Assembly (NCBI RefSeq): GCF_001552635.1
Contig: NZ_BCRO01000026.1
Location: 62,001-126,000 of the forward strand
Length of the DNA: 64,000 nucleotides
Origin: Actinomadura hibisca NBRC 15177
GTDB lineage: Bacteria; Actinomycetota; Actinomycetes; Streptosporangiales; Streptosporangiaceae
Direction of reading: 5' to 3'
Made by a program: the position numbers and the translations under genes. Under the pieces are notes generated by a model. The model saw nothing but the letters and a program-made list of their open reading frames with translations, was not told the DNA's origin and did no database searches. The stretch's first letter is position 1. The number at the start of each line of letters is the position of its first letter. Positions 42,081 through 50,834 of this stretch are shown in pieces.

Positions 42081-43115
42081 ATGGAACGGACGACGACGAT
42101 GCCGGGGCCGCCCGAGCCGTACGCGGAACTGCCGCCCGCGGACTGGGCGCCGCCCCGGAGAGCGAGTCCCGGGCGTCGGGCGGCGGGCACGTTCGCGCTC
42201 CTGGCGCTGGTCCTGGTCGCCGGGCGGTTGTGGGTAGCGCCGCGGCTTCAGGTGGGCGCGCTCGACGCCTGGGCGACGATCTTCATCGCGATCTGCGTGC
42301 AGGCGTTGCCGTTCCTGGTGTTCGGGGTGGCGCTGTCGGCGGCGATCACCGCGTTCGTCCCCGCCCGGGTGTGGACGCGGGTGCTTCCCCGTCGGCCTGC
42401 GGCGGCCGTGCCGGTGGCGGGCGCGCTCGGTGCCGTCCTGCCGGGGTGCGAGTGCGCGTCGGTCCCGGTGGCGGGCGGGCTGATGGCGCGCGGGGTCGCG
42501 CCGGCGGCGGCGCTGACCTTCCTGCTGGCGGCACCGGCGATCAACCCGATCGTCCTGGTGGCGACCGCGATCGCCTTCCCCGGCCAGCCCGCGATGGTCG
42601 CCGGACGGTTCGTGGCCTCGCTGCTGGTGGCGGTGCTGGCCGGATGGGCGTGGTTGTGGTTCGGGCGGGGACGCTGGCTCCGGGTCCCGAGACGGCCCGA
42701 GGCCGCCGCCGGGCGGCGGTGGGAGGCGTTCGCGGAGGCGATGCGCCATGACCTGATGCACGCCGGGGGCTTCCTGGTGGTCGGCGGGGCCGCCGCCGCG
42801 ACCATCAACGTCGTCGTCCCTCGCGAGTGGGTGACGGGGATCGCCGGGGTGCCGGTCCTCTCGGTGCTGACGCTGGCGGTGCTGGCGGTGCTGATGAGCA
42901 TCTGCTCGGAGGCCGACGCGTTCGTCGCGGCGAGCCTCACCGCGTTCTCGCCCACCGCCAAGCTGGCCTTCCTGGTGGTGGGGCCGATGGTCGACCTCAA
43001 GCTCATCGCGTTGCAGACCGGGTTCTTCGGGCGCAGCTTCGCGATCCGGTTCATCCCGCTGACCTTCGTGCTCGCCGTGACGGTGAGCATCATCGTGGGG
43101 GAGGCCCTGACGTGA
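42081..43115 (+). CDS. Permease, DUF318/ArsP-like (COG0701)
   Basis: 344 residues with about eight membrane helices. 'PFLVFGVALSAAITAFV', 'GALGAVLPGCECASVPVAGG' (the conserved GCxC-like Cys pair) and 'MSICSEADAFVAASL' (second Cys motif) mark the UPF0718/ArsP permease family. Coupled by GTGA overlap to a DUF1980 partner. Such pairs are often in Zur regulons and are thought to move zinc or a zinc complex; no Zur box was seen upstream here. Confidence 0.88.
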   Translation: MERTTTMPGPPEPYAELPPADWAPPRRASPGRRAAGTFALLALVLVAGRLWVAPRLQVGALDAWATIFIAICVQALPFLVFGVALSAAITAFVPARVWTRVLPRRPAAAVPVAGALGAVLPGCECASVPVAGGLMARGVAPAAALTFLLAAPAINPIVLVATAIAFPGQPAMVAGRFVASLLVAVLAGWAWLWFGRGRWLRVPRRPEAAAGRRWEAFAEAMRHDLMHAGGFLVVGGAAAATINVVVPREWVTGIAGVPVLSVLTLAVLAVLMSICSEADAFVAASLTAFSPTAKLAFLVVGPMVDLKLIALQTGFFGRSFAIRFIPLTFVLAVTVSIIVGEALT

Positions 43116-44176
43116 ACCGGTATGCGCAGAACCTACTGCTGATCACGCTCGGCCTGGCGATGTTGTGGATCACCATGTCGACCGGCGAGTACGTCAACTA
43201 CGTGAAGCCGGCCCTGCGCTGGCCGCTGGTGGGCGCCGCGTTCATCGTCGTCGCCCTGGGCGTGACCGGGCTACGCCCCGAACGCCGCACCACCGACCGC
43301 GCTGACCGCGCTGACCGCGCTGACCGCGCTGACCGCGCTGACCGCGCTGACCGCGCTGATCGCGTCGGTGTGGCGGAGAGCGGGGCCGATGCTCAGCGGG
43401 GCGACCACGGCGACGGACAGGGCGACGGGCACGGATATGAACTCGGGCGCGGCCATGAAGCCAGACCCGGACCCGGACCTGAACTAGGGCACGAACCCAG
43501 ACATGGGCACGGATCTGGACCCGGGCACGAACTTGGGTACGGGCCCGGACCTGGACACGGGCACGACGCCGGACACGAGCACGAGCCCGAACATGGACAT
43601 GGACATGGACATGAACCCGGACATGGGCACGGGCACGATCACGGACCCGGGCATGGGCCTCGGGTGGCCTGGCTTCTGTGCCTGCCGGTGCTCGCCCTGT
43701 TCGTCATCGCGCCGCCCGCGCTCGGCGCGTTCACGGCCGAGCGCAACGCGGCCGGTGCGGCGGCGCCCAGTGCCCGCCGTCCCGCCACACCGTTGCCGGC
43801 CACTCAGGACTCGATGGCTCTGGATGCCTCCAAGGGCCCGGTGGTGATGCCGATCGGCGAGTTCATCGGCCGTGCCTACGACGCCCAGACCGGCATGACG
43901 AACGCCATTGCCGGAGTACCGGTCGAGCTGACGGGCTTCGTGGTGCGCAACAAGAAGCAGGACGGCTGGTACCTCACCCGGTTGCAGATGAGCTGCTGCG
44001 CCGGGGACGCGATCCCGTTCCAGGTGCTGGTGAAAGGGCTGCCCATGCCGCGGGAGGGCAAATGGGTTCAGGTCGTCGGCACCTGGCGGGAACGGCGGGG
44101 CGAGCAGTCCTCCGCCCAGGAGTTGCGTGGCCGTAGCGTGCACCCTGTCCGGAAGCCGAAGAACCCCTACGAGTGA
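43112..44176 (+). CDS. TIGR03943/DUF1980 permease partner with DRA repeats and His-rich loop
   Basis: 354 residues from a GTG. Two N-terminal helices ('LLLITLGLAMLWITMSTG', 'LVGAAFIVVALGVTGL'), then seven DRA repeats and a ~100-residue Gly/His/Glu-rich loop (many GHGH, GHEP units), a third helix ('LLCLPVLALFVIAPPA'), and an external DUF1980 domain ('MPIGEFIGRAYDAQTG', 'YLTRLQMSCCAGDAIP'). The His-rich cytoplasmic loop should bind zinc. It works with the overlapping permease. Confidence 0.85.
   Translation: MNRYAQNLLLITLGLAMLWITMSTGEYVNYVKPALRWPLVGAAFIVVALGVTGLRPERRTTDRADRADRADRADRADRADRADRVGVAESGADAQRGDHGDGQGDGHGYELGRGHEARPGPGPELGHEPRHGHGSGPGHELGYGPGPGHGHDAGHEHEPEHGHGHGHEPGHGHGHDHGPGHGPRVAWLLCLPVLALFVIAPPALGAFTAERNAAGAAAPSARRPATPLPATQDSMALDASKGPVVMPIGEFIGRAYDAQTGMTNAIAGVPVELTGFVVRNKKQDGWYLTRLQMSCCAGDAIPFQVLVKGLPMPREGKWVQVVGTWRERRGEQSSAQELRGRSVHPVRKPKNPYE
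43295..43357 (+). repeat. Seven perfect 9-bp tandem repeats (GACCGCGCT)
   Basis: Seven identical GACCGCGCT units in phase, encoding Asp-Arg-Ala, with a degenerate eighth (GATCGCGTC). Perfect identity suggests recent slippage expansion, so copy number probably varies among strains. Confidence 0.95.
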
Positions 44177-44411
44177 GCCTGTAGAACACGGTGCGCCAGA
44201 ATGGGCGAGGCACCGGCGCGAAGCGTCCGGCGACCCGCCGCGTCACCAGGCGATGCCGTCAGGCGGCAGGCCGGGTGACGGCGGCGAGTGCGGCAAGCTC
44301 GGCGCGTGCGGTGAGCCGTCGCCGGGGCGCTCGGTGCCGGGGCCGTCGACGGCCGGGAAGGCTGGCCAAGGCGGTGTTGTTCCAGCCCGGACAGGGGTGG
44401 CGGCAGACAGC

Positions 44412-44828
44412 ATGGGAGGAAAGACGTTGGGCGGCACGCAGGTCAGGAACACCAAGCAGCGCCTGGCGGTGCAGCGGCTCCTGGCGGAGACCCCGGAGTT
44501 CCAGAGCGCCCAGACGCTGCACCACCGGCTGCGCACGCAGGGATCGTCGGTCGGCTTGAGCACCATGTACCGGACGCTCCAGTCCCTGGCCGCGGCCGGG
44601 GAGATCGACATGACGTACCTGCCGGGCGGCGAGGCCGTGTTCCGCAAGTGCCGCCCCGGTCACCACCACCACCTGGTCTGCCGGTCGTGCGGCACGACGG
44701 TGGAGGTGGAGGGTCCGGAGCTGGAGGACTGGGTCGCCAGGGTCGGCACCGGGCACGGCTTCACCGAGACCGAGCACACCGTCGAGATCTTCGGCAAATG
44801 CGCGGCGTGCACGGCCGCGAGTACGTGA
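44412..44828 (+). CDS. zur: Zinc uptake regulator (Fur family)
   Basis: 138 residues. 'NTKQRLAVQRLLAETPEFQS', 'SVGLSTMYRTLQSLAAAGEI' (winged helix) and 'VFRKCRPGHHHHLVCRSCG' with 'EHTVEIFGKCAAC' carry both zinc sites. Similarity in pattern is to actinobacterial Zur rather than FurA. ATG at 44412 used; TTG at 44427 sits 7 bp after GGAGG and may be the real start. Sits between the permease pair and a RiPP cluster, and three Zur-type boxes occur in this window. Confidence 0.9.
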   Translation: MGGKTLGGTQVRNTKQRLAVQRLLAETPEFQSAQTLHHRLRTQGSSVGLSTMYRTLQSLAAAGEIDMTYLPGGEAVFRKCRPGHHHHLVCRSCGTTVEVEGPELEDWVARVGTGHGFTETEHTVEIFGKCAACTAAST

Positions 44829-44855
44829 TCCGGGCCGGAGCGTGATCCGGGCCGG

Positions 44856-46550
44856 TCACGGCTCGGCCCCGGTCAGCCGGAGCAGGGATGCCAGGCGGCC
44901 GTCCGGGTCGGCGGTGAGTTCGGCGTAGGTGCCCTGCGCGGTGACGCGGCCGTCCTCCAGGAGCACGATGTGGTCGGCGCGCCGGATCGTCGAGTGGCGG
45001 TGCGCGATGACCAGGGTGGCGCGGTTCCGCGCGGCGGCGGCGAGGGTCGCGGCGAGGCGGGCCTCGTTCTCGGGGTCGAGGTTGGCGACGGCCTCGTCCA
45101 GCACCAGCACGGGCGCGTCCACGGCGAGGGCGCGGGCGATCGCGACCCGGGCGCGCTGGCCGCCCGACAGCCGCACGCCGCGCTCGCCGGTGACCGTGGC
45201 GGGGTCCAGGTCGAGGTGCGCCTCGCGCAGCGCCGGGGCCGGATCGGCCCCGGGTGCGCCGAGGCGCACGTTGTCGGCGATCGTCCCGGCGAACAGGTGC
45301 ACGTCCTGCGGCACGACGGTGACGTGGGCGGGCAGGTCGGCGATGCGGTCCACGGGGACACCGCCGACCAGCACGCGCCCCGCGTCGGGGTCCCAGTGGC
45401 GCAGCAGCAGCGAGACGCAGGTCGTCTTGCCCGCACCGGACGGTCCGACGAGCGCGACGGTCGCGCCGTGCGGGACGGTGAACGACACGCCGCGCAGCAC
45501 CTCGGGGCCGTCCGGGTCGTAGCGGAAGCGGACGTCGTCGAACACGACCGCCGGGGCGGGCGGCACCGGCCTCGGGGCGGCGGGCGGTGCGACGTGGGCG
45601 GGCGCGGCGACCAGGTCGTGGACGCGGCCCGCCGCCGCGCGCAGCGTCCCGTACTCCTTGAGCAGCAGCGCCACCTGCGTCGCGGGCCCGAGGGCGCTCG
45701 CGGCCAGCACCATCGCGACCGGCCCGTGTGCGAGGTCCAGGCGTCCGGCGCGGACGAGGGAGACGACCAGCAGCAGCGTCCCCGCCGCCGCGACCGCGAC
45801 GAGCAGATCGGTGAGGGCGGCCTCCAGCCCGCCCCGCGAGGCGTTGGCGGCCTGCGCGCGGGCGAGCCTGCGGGCGCGGTCGGCCAGCAGTTCGCGGCGG
45901 CGGTCCAGCGCGCCGAACGCGGCCAGTTCCCGCAGGCCCTGCACCGTGTCGACGACGTCGGAGGTGAGCCCGGCGGTGGCGGCGCGCAGTTCGTCGCCGT
46001 GCGCCCGGGACCGTCGGCGCAACCACAGCGGCAACGTCAGGACGCACAACGCGACCGGCAGCGAGACCAGCAGCAGCGCCGGGTCGAGGAATGCCGTCAG
46101 GACGGCACCGGCGGTCAGCACGATCGCGGCGGTCAGCGATTGCGCGAGCGTGTGCGCGAAGAGCCATTCGAGGGTCTCGACGTCGGACAACACGGCGGCC
46201 GACAGGTCGCCGGAGCGCCGCGCCCGCCGCCGCGCGGGGGTGGTGCGGGCGACGGCGTCGTAGACCTCGCCGCGCAACCGCGCCAGCACGAGATAGGCCA
46301 GGTCGTGGGCGATGTACATCTCCCACCAGGTCGCCAGCGTCGCGACGAGGACCAGCGCCGCGAGCATCCCGGCCACGGTCCCGGCGGCCGTCGTGTCGCC
46401 CGCGACGGCGCGGCCCACCAGCCACGCCGAGGTGACGGCGACGCCCAGCGTCGCGAGCTGCCCGAGCAGATGGGAGACGAGGGTCGCGGCGAACGCCCGG
46501 CGGTGCGCGCCGACCGAGCGGGCCAGCCACCACATCGGGGAGGTAGTCAT
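44856..46550 (-). CDS. ABC exporter, fused membrane/ATPase (CydC-like), RiPP cluster
   Basis: 564 residues. Six membrane helices (for example 'LLVSLPVALCVLTLPLWL'), then an ATPase with Walker A 'GPSGAGKTT', signature 'LSGGQRARVAIARAL' and 'VLVLDEAVANLDPE'. CydC-like but no cytochrome bd genes adjoin; it partners with the next gene to form a heterodimer. Last gene of the minus-strand RiPP operon, so probable peptide exporter. Starts at the ATG overlapping the upstream stop by one base. Confidence 0.9.
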   Translation of the reverse strand: MTTSPMWWLARSVGAHRRAFAATLVSHLLGQLATLGVAVTSAWLVGRAVAGDTTAAGTVAGMLAALVLVATLATWWEMYIAHDLAYLVLARLRGEVYDAVARTTPARRRARRSGDLSAAVLSDVETLEWLFAHTLAQSLTAAIVLTAGAVLTAFLDPALLLVSLPVALCVLTLPLWLRRRSRAHGDELRAATAGLTSDVVDTVQGLRELAAFGALDRRRELLADRARRLARAQAANASRGGLEAALTDLLVAVAAAGTLLLVVSLVRAGRLDLAHGPVAMVLAASALGPATQVALLLKEYGTLRAAAGRVHDLVAAPAHVAPPAAPRPVPPAPAVVFDDVRFRYDPDGPEVLRGVSFTVPHGATVALVGPSGAGKTTCVSLLLRHWDPDAGRVLVGGVPVDRIADLPAHVTVVPQDVHLFAGTIADNVRLGAPGADPAPALREAHLDLDPATVTGERGVRLSGGQRARVAIARALAVDAPVLVLDEAVANLDPENEARLAATLAAAARNRATLVIAHRHSTIRRADHIVLLEDGRVTAQGTYAELTADPDGRLASLLRLTGAEP

Positions 46551-48253
46551 CAGGGGGTTTCCTGGAGGGTGAGGAGCCGGTGGTAGGAGCCGCGTGCGGC
46601 GGTGAGGGAGGCGTGGTCGCCGGTCTCGGCGACCGTGCCCCGGTCGAGCACGACGATGCGGTCGGCGTCGCGGACGGTGGAGAGCCGGTGCGCGATCAGC
46701 AGACAGGTCCGGCCCTGCCGGACGCGGTCCAGCGCCTCTTCGCCCCGCACGTCCACGTGTGAGGTGGCCTCGTCGAGCACCAGGACCGGGGCGTCGGCGA
46801 GCAGCGCGCGGGCCAGGGCGAGCCGCTGCCGCTGCCCGCCGGACAGGGTGGCGCCGCGCTCGCCGAGGACGGTGGCGTAGCCGTGGGGGAGCGCGGCGAT
46901 GAGGTCGTGCGCCCCGGCGGCGCGGGCGGCGGCCTCCACTTCGGGGCCGGTGGCGTCCGGGCGGGCGAGCCGCAGGTTGTCGGCGACGGTGCCATGGAAC
47001 AGGTAGGTGTCCTGGGCGACGACGGCGACGCCCTGGCGCAGCGCCTCCAGGGAGAGGTCGCCCAGCTCGACGCCGCCGAGGGTGATCCGTCCGGTGCCGG
47101 GATCGTGGTGGCGTTGCAGGAGGGCGGCCAGGGTGCTCTTGCCCGCGCCGGAGGGGCCGATGAGCGCGACCGTCTCCCCGGCACCGACGCGCAGCGACAC
47201 ATCCCGGACGGCGGGGGCGTCCGCACCGGGGTAGGTGAAGGTGACGCGCTCGAACTCGATGGCGGGCGGGCCGGACGGGATCGTGCGGGTGCCCGCGTCG
47301 GCCACGGCGGGCCGGGCCGACAGCAGCTCCTCCAGCCCGTCCACGGCGGTGATCCCGAGGTATCCGGCATGCCAGTACTCCGAGAGTTGCCGGACGGGCC
47401 GGAAACACTCGACGGCCACCAGCAGCACCACGAACACGCTCCACGCGCCGGGCGTCCCGCCCGAGGCGAAGACGGCGGCGAGCACCGCGCCCGCAGTCCC
47501 GGCCTGGATGAGGAAGGCGCTCACGCCGGTCTCCACCAGCGACACCCGGAGCTGCCGCATCGTGGTGAGGTACAGGTGGTGGGCGCGGTCGGCCAGCCGT
47601 CCGCCGAGCCGCGTCACGGCACCGAACGCGCGCAACGTCGCCATGCCCTGCATCGCCTCCAGGTAGTCGGAGGCCAGGTCGGCGAACGCCGCCCACCGCG
47701 TCCGGCCCCGGCGCAGCAGAGTCGCGTCCCAGAACCGTGGGATCACCAGCACTCCGGCGACCGCGACGGCCAGCACGGCGGCGGCGGGAGCGTTGACGGT
47801 GAACAGCCAGCCGACCAACGCCACCGGCACGCAGACCGTGATCACAACCTGCGGCAGGTAGCGGCTGTAGTACGCGTCGAGCCCTTCCACACCGTCCACG
47901 AGCGTGGTCTGCACCGAGCCGGTGCGGGCGCCGGTGAGGTAGGCGGGGCCGAGCCTGCCGAGCCGGTCCACGAGCCGGTCGCGGAGCCGGGCGCGGATCA
48001 GCGCGCCCGCCCAGACCGTGACGGTCTCGCGCGCCCACAACAACACCGCGCGGACGGCGATGACGGCGAACGCCCACGCCAGCAGGGTGACGGTCCGCCC
48101 ATGGTCGCCACGGGCGAGCGCGGCGAGCGCACCGGCCAGCAGCAGCGCCTGACCGACGTAGGCCGCCGAGACGGCCAGGCCGAGCCCGACGCACGCGCCG
48201 ACCGGGGCCCGCACCGCGCCGGACAACGTGAGAAGCCGCCGATGGACGATCAT
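46550..48253 (-). CDS. ABC exporter, fused membrane/ATPase (CydD-like), RiPP cluster
   Basis: 567 residues. Membrane domain of about six helices ('QVVITVCVPVALVGWLF'), then Walker A 'GPSGAGKST', signature 'LSGGQRQRLALARALL' and 'VLVLDEATSHVD'. Overlaps the SagB-like gene by 4 bp. With its CydC-like partner it likely forms a heterodimer that pumps the mature modified peptide out of the cell. A double-glycine peptidase domain is absent, so leader cleavage must happen elsewhere. Confidence 0.9.
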   Translation of the reverse strand: MIVHRRLLTLSGAVRAPVGACVGLGLAVSAAYVGQALLLAGALAALARGDHGRTVTLLAWAFAVIAVRAVLLWARETVTVWAGALIRARLRDRLVDRLGRLGPAYLTGARTGSVQTTLVDGVEGLDAYYSRYLPQVVITVCVPVALVGWLFTVNAPAAAVLAVAVAGVLVIPRFWDATLLRRGRTRWAAFADLASDYLEAMQGMATLRAFGAVTRLGGRLADRAHHLYLTTMRQLRVSLVETGVSAFLIQAGTAGAVLAAVFASGGTPGAWSVFVVLLVAVECFRPVRQLSEYWHAGYLGITAVDGLEELLSARPAVADAGTRTIPSGPPAIEFERVTFTYPGADAPAVRDVSLRVGAGETVALIGPSGAGKSTLAALLQRHHDPGTGRITLGGVELGDLSLEALRQGVAVVAQDTYLFHGTVADNLRLARPDATGPEVEAAARAAGAHDLIAALPHGYATVLGERGATLSGGQRQRLALARALLADAPVLVLDEATSHVDVRGEEALDRVRQGRTCLLIAHRLSTVRDADRIVVLDRGTVAETGDHASLTAARGSYHRLLTLQETP

Positions 48254-49512
48254 CGTGCGCTCCGATCGTCGGGGGCGGGCGGGACCGGCACGACGCGAGA
48301 TGGCTCATCCATCGGCGCTCTCTCCCGTGGTGGACGGGTACGGCCGCCGACCGGTACGGCACGCGATGGTTCGTTCATCGGCAGTTCCTTCTGTGCTGGA
48401 CGGGCCCGGCCGCCCACCGCCAAGGCGTGGACGACCATGGACCGCCGGGACGGACGGCCGAGCGCCGCGCCGAGGTCGGCGTTGGCGGACCAGCTCCCGA
48501 CCGGACGTGCCGCGAGACCGCGTGCGGTGGCCTCCAGCACCGCTCGGTGGACGGTGCGGCCCGCGTCGGTGTGCTCGCGCCGGTAGTCGTCAAGCGGCGC
48601 GGTGAACAGCAGGACGGCGGCGGCCTCGGCGATCGCCGGTCCACCGCCCGACCAGGCCGCCAGGACAGGGCGGGCGTCGCCCCGGGCGATCGGGCCGGAC
48701 GCGTCGCGCAGGCCGTCGGCGGTGGCGGCGACGAGCGGGGTGCGGTGCAGGAGCGCGTCGAGGTCGGCCGAGCTGAGGTGTCCGGTGAGGGAGTCGGCGC
48801 TGCGCCGGGCCAGCAGCACGTCCGCCGGATGGCGGGGCTGGCCCGGGTCGGTCCAGCCCGGTGCGGGAGAGCCGGGGGACAGGTCGGTCAGCGCGTCGGT
48901 GACCAGGTCGCCGGTCGGGAGCGGGCGGGGCGCGGGCGGCGGTGAGGGCAGGTCGGGCGGTGTCCCGATGCGCACGGCGGCCAGGCTGTAGGGCGCTCCG
49001 GTGAGGGCGGCCAGGCAGCGGGCGTCCGGATCGGTCCAGACCTGGCAGGGGACGTCGAGCGCCGCAGCGGACGCGGCGAGGGCGGCGACGGCGTGGCCGA
49101 GGTCCAGCAGCAGGCTCGGCAGGGCGCGCGCCCCGTACTTCCACCGGGTGCGTTCGGGCACCAGCGACAGCACGACGACGAACGCGCCGGTGTCGGTGCC
49201 GGACGGCCAGCCGGTGAGCGCGTGCCGTACCGGGTCGTAGCGGTGGACGGTGCCTTCGTGCAGGACGTGGGCGTCCACGGGGTAGAGCGCCCCGGCGGAG
49301 GGGACGCGGCGCGGGCGAACCCGGCCGGATTCGGCGGCCAGTGCCAGGTCCAGCAGTGGGCCGAGGACCTGCGACGCGGGGTACCGGGGCAGCGCGGTGC
49401 CAGGATCGGCGACGGCGTAACGGGGCTGGCCGCGAGGGTCGGGCCGGTGCCCGTCGTAGGGACCGCGCGCGGCGGCGTCGGCCAGCCGGACGGCGGGGGA
49501 CAGGGGCGGCAT
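48250..49512 (-). CDS. SagB-type FMN dehydrogenase (azoline oxidase)
   Basis: 420 residues from the ATG at 49512 (GAGGA upstream); GTG at 49527 overlapping the YcaO stop is possible. Two nitroreductase-like halves: 'PSAGALYPVDAHVLHEG' is the SagB signature, with 'LLLDLGHAVAALAASAAALD'; the second half has 'LLARRSADSLTGH' and 'RTVHRAVLEATARGLAARPV'. SagB enzymes oxidise azolines to azoles with FMN. The C-terminal ~40 residues are Pro/Arg-rich with an imperfect repeat ('MNEPSRAVPVGGRTRPP', 'MDEPSRVVPVPP'). Confidence 0.82.
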   Translation of the reverse strand: MPPLSPAVRLADAAARGPYDGHRPDPRGQPRYAVADPGTALPRYPASQVLGPLLDLALAAESGRVRPRRVPSAGALYPVDAHVLHEGTVHRYDPVRHALTGWPSGTDTGAFVVVLSLVPERTRWKYGARALPSLLLDLGHAVAALAASAAALDVPCQVWTDPDARCLAALTGAPYSLAAVRIGTPPDLPSPPPAPRPLPTGDLVTDALTDLSPGSPAPGWTDPGQPRHPADVLLARRSADSLTGHLSSADLDALLHRTPLVAATADGLRDASGPIARGDARPVLAAWSGGGPAIAEAAAVLLFTAPLDDYRREHTDAGRTVHRAVLEATARGLAARPVGSWSANADLGAALGRPSRRSMVVHALAVGGRARPAQKELPMNEPSRAVPVGGRTRPPRERAPMDEPSRVVPVPPAPDDRSAR

Positions 49513-49523
49513 CTGCGTCGTCC

Positions 49524-50834
49524 TCACAGGTGGGGGATGGGGGCGGAGGTGATCGTGCCGTCCGCGCCGTGGCGTGCGGCGACGTCCTTCCAGCGGACGG
49601 AGCCGAGCAGCGGGTAGGCGGCGGGGGAGTTGGGCAGCAGGCCGTCCACGGCGACGCGGGCGACGGCCAGCCCGGTCTCGGCGATGTCGGTGGTGGTGAG
49701 ATCGACGGTGACGACGCGCCGCCCGGTGGCGGTGACGGCTTGCGCGAGGTCGCCGCCGGACGGGATCTGGGCGACGTCCACTTCGCTGCCGGGGCGGGTG
49801 AAGCGGTCGAGCAGCGGGTGCAGGCGCTCGTCCAGCCAGACCTGCGCCTGGGCGGCCAGGTCGCGGACGGCGGAGAAGTCCTCGCCCGCCGCGTCCAGGT
49901 AGCGGCGGTCGGCGCGGAAGGGGAGGTAGGAGTGCCGGGCCAGCACGCCGCGCGCCATGGCGTCGAAGGCCGCGCCGTCCTCCGCCAGCAGGCTGAGCGC
50001 GGCGATCCACACCTGCACGGCCTCCTGCGCCGCCTTGTGGCACGCCGCCACCGGGTCGCGGCGGCAGGCGAACCCCGCCGCCGCGATCCGGCGTCCGGCG
50101 TCGAAGGCGAGCGCCGCGATGACGGGCGTGCCGAAGTCGTTGGGCACCTCGACCAGATGGAGCGCCAGGTCACTGCCGCGCCAGGCGTCGGGCAGACCGG
50201 GCACCGAGGCGACGCGGACGCCCCGCGCGGGCAGGGCGAGGCCCCACCACAACGTCACGGCGTCGCGCTCGACGACCTCCGTCAGCGCGCGCGCCGAGGC
50301 GTCGGTGAGGCCCTGACCGCAGGCGATCCCGGCGTAGTTGAGGTGGTGGTGGCGGGGTTCGTCGCGACGCGGTCCCTGGTGCCAGTTCAGGTAGGTCCAG
50401 GAGCCGGGGACGAGCACCGGCGCGCCGTCGGTGCCGGTGCCCCGCGCCCACAGGATCGGTTCGTCCGCGCTCCACGGCCGGTAGGGGAAGCCGTCGCGGG
50501 CGTGCTGCCCGGCGGAGTGGCCCGGCAGGTCGCCGGGCCCGAGGTGGGCGACGCCGCGTGCCGCCAGGTCGGCGGCGGAGGCGCGGGGCAGGTCGTCGGG
50601 GATGTTGTTGCCGCAGTACCGCTCGACGGCCTCGCCGATCGCGCCGCGCCGGGCGGCCTCCGCGTCGCCGAAGGAGGTGCCCGCCGCGATGCGGTCGGCG
50701 AGCCAGACGCCGACGCGGCGGGTGTCGGCCACCTCGGCGATCATGCAGCGGTACGCGTCCGGCATACCGGGCAGCCGGGGGTAGGGGGTGACCTTGCGGA
50801 TCACACCGCAGACGGGGTCGACGAGCCGGTTCAT
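49524..50834 (-). CDS. YcaO-domain cyclodehydratase
   Basis: 436 residues. ATP/Mg motifs: 'RRGAIGEAVERYCGN' (residues ~62-76) and 'ASARALTEVVERDAVTLWW' (~180-198), plus 'CHKAAQEAVQVW'. The C-terminus is short and proline-bearing (SAPIPHL), akin to the PxP end of azoline-forming YcaOs. It activates a peptide amide with ATP so a Cys, Ser or Thr side chain cyclises to an azoline. ATGA overlap with the hydrolase gene upstream. Confidence 0.9.
   Translation of the reverse strand: MNRLVDPVCGVIRKVTPYPRLPGMPDAYRCMIAEVADTRRVGVWLADRIAAGTSFGDAEAARRGAIGEAVERYCGNNIPDDLPRASAADLAARGVAHLGPGDLPGHSAGQHARDGFPYRPWSADEPILWARGTGTDGAPVLVPGSWTYLNWHQGPRRDEPRHHHLNYAGIACGQGLTDASARALTEVVERDAVTLWWGLALPARGVRVASVPGLPDAWRGSDLALHLVEVPNDFGTPVIAALAFDAGRRIAAAGFACRRDPVAACHKAAQEAVQVWIAALSLLAEDGAAFDAMARGVLARHSYLPFRADRRYLDAAGEDFSAVRDLAAQAQVWLDERLHPLLDRFTRPGSEVDVAQIPSGGDLAQAVTATGRRVVTVDLTTTDIAETGLAVARVAVDGLLPNSPAAYPLLGSVRWKDVAARHGADGTITSAPIPHL

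Noticed and set aside
43295-43357. CRISPR-like repeat array
   Set aside because: Units are 9 bp, contiguous, without spacers and in coding frame.
44856-48362. A single 1168-codon minus-strand frame across both ABC genes
   Set aside because: Its first 600 codons are an out-of-frame Arg/Gly/Pro-rich shadow of the CydD-like gene; only the part from 46550 is real.
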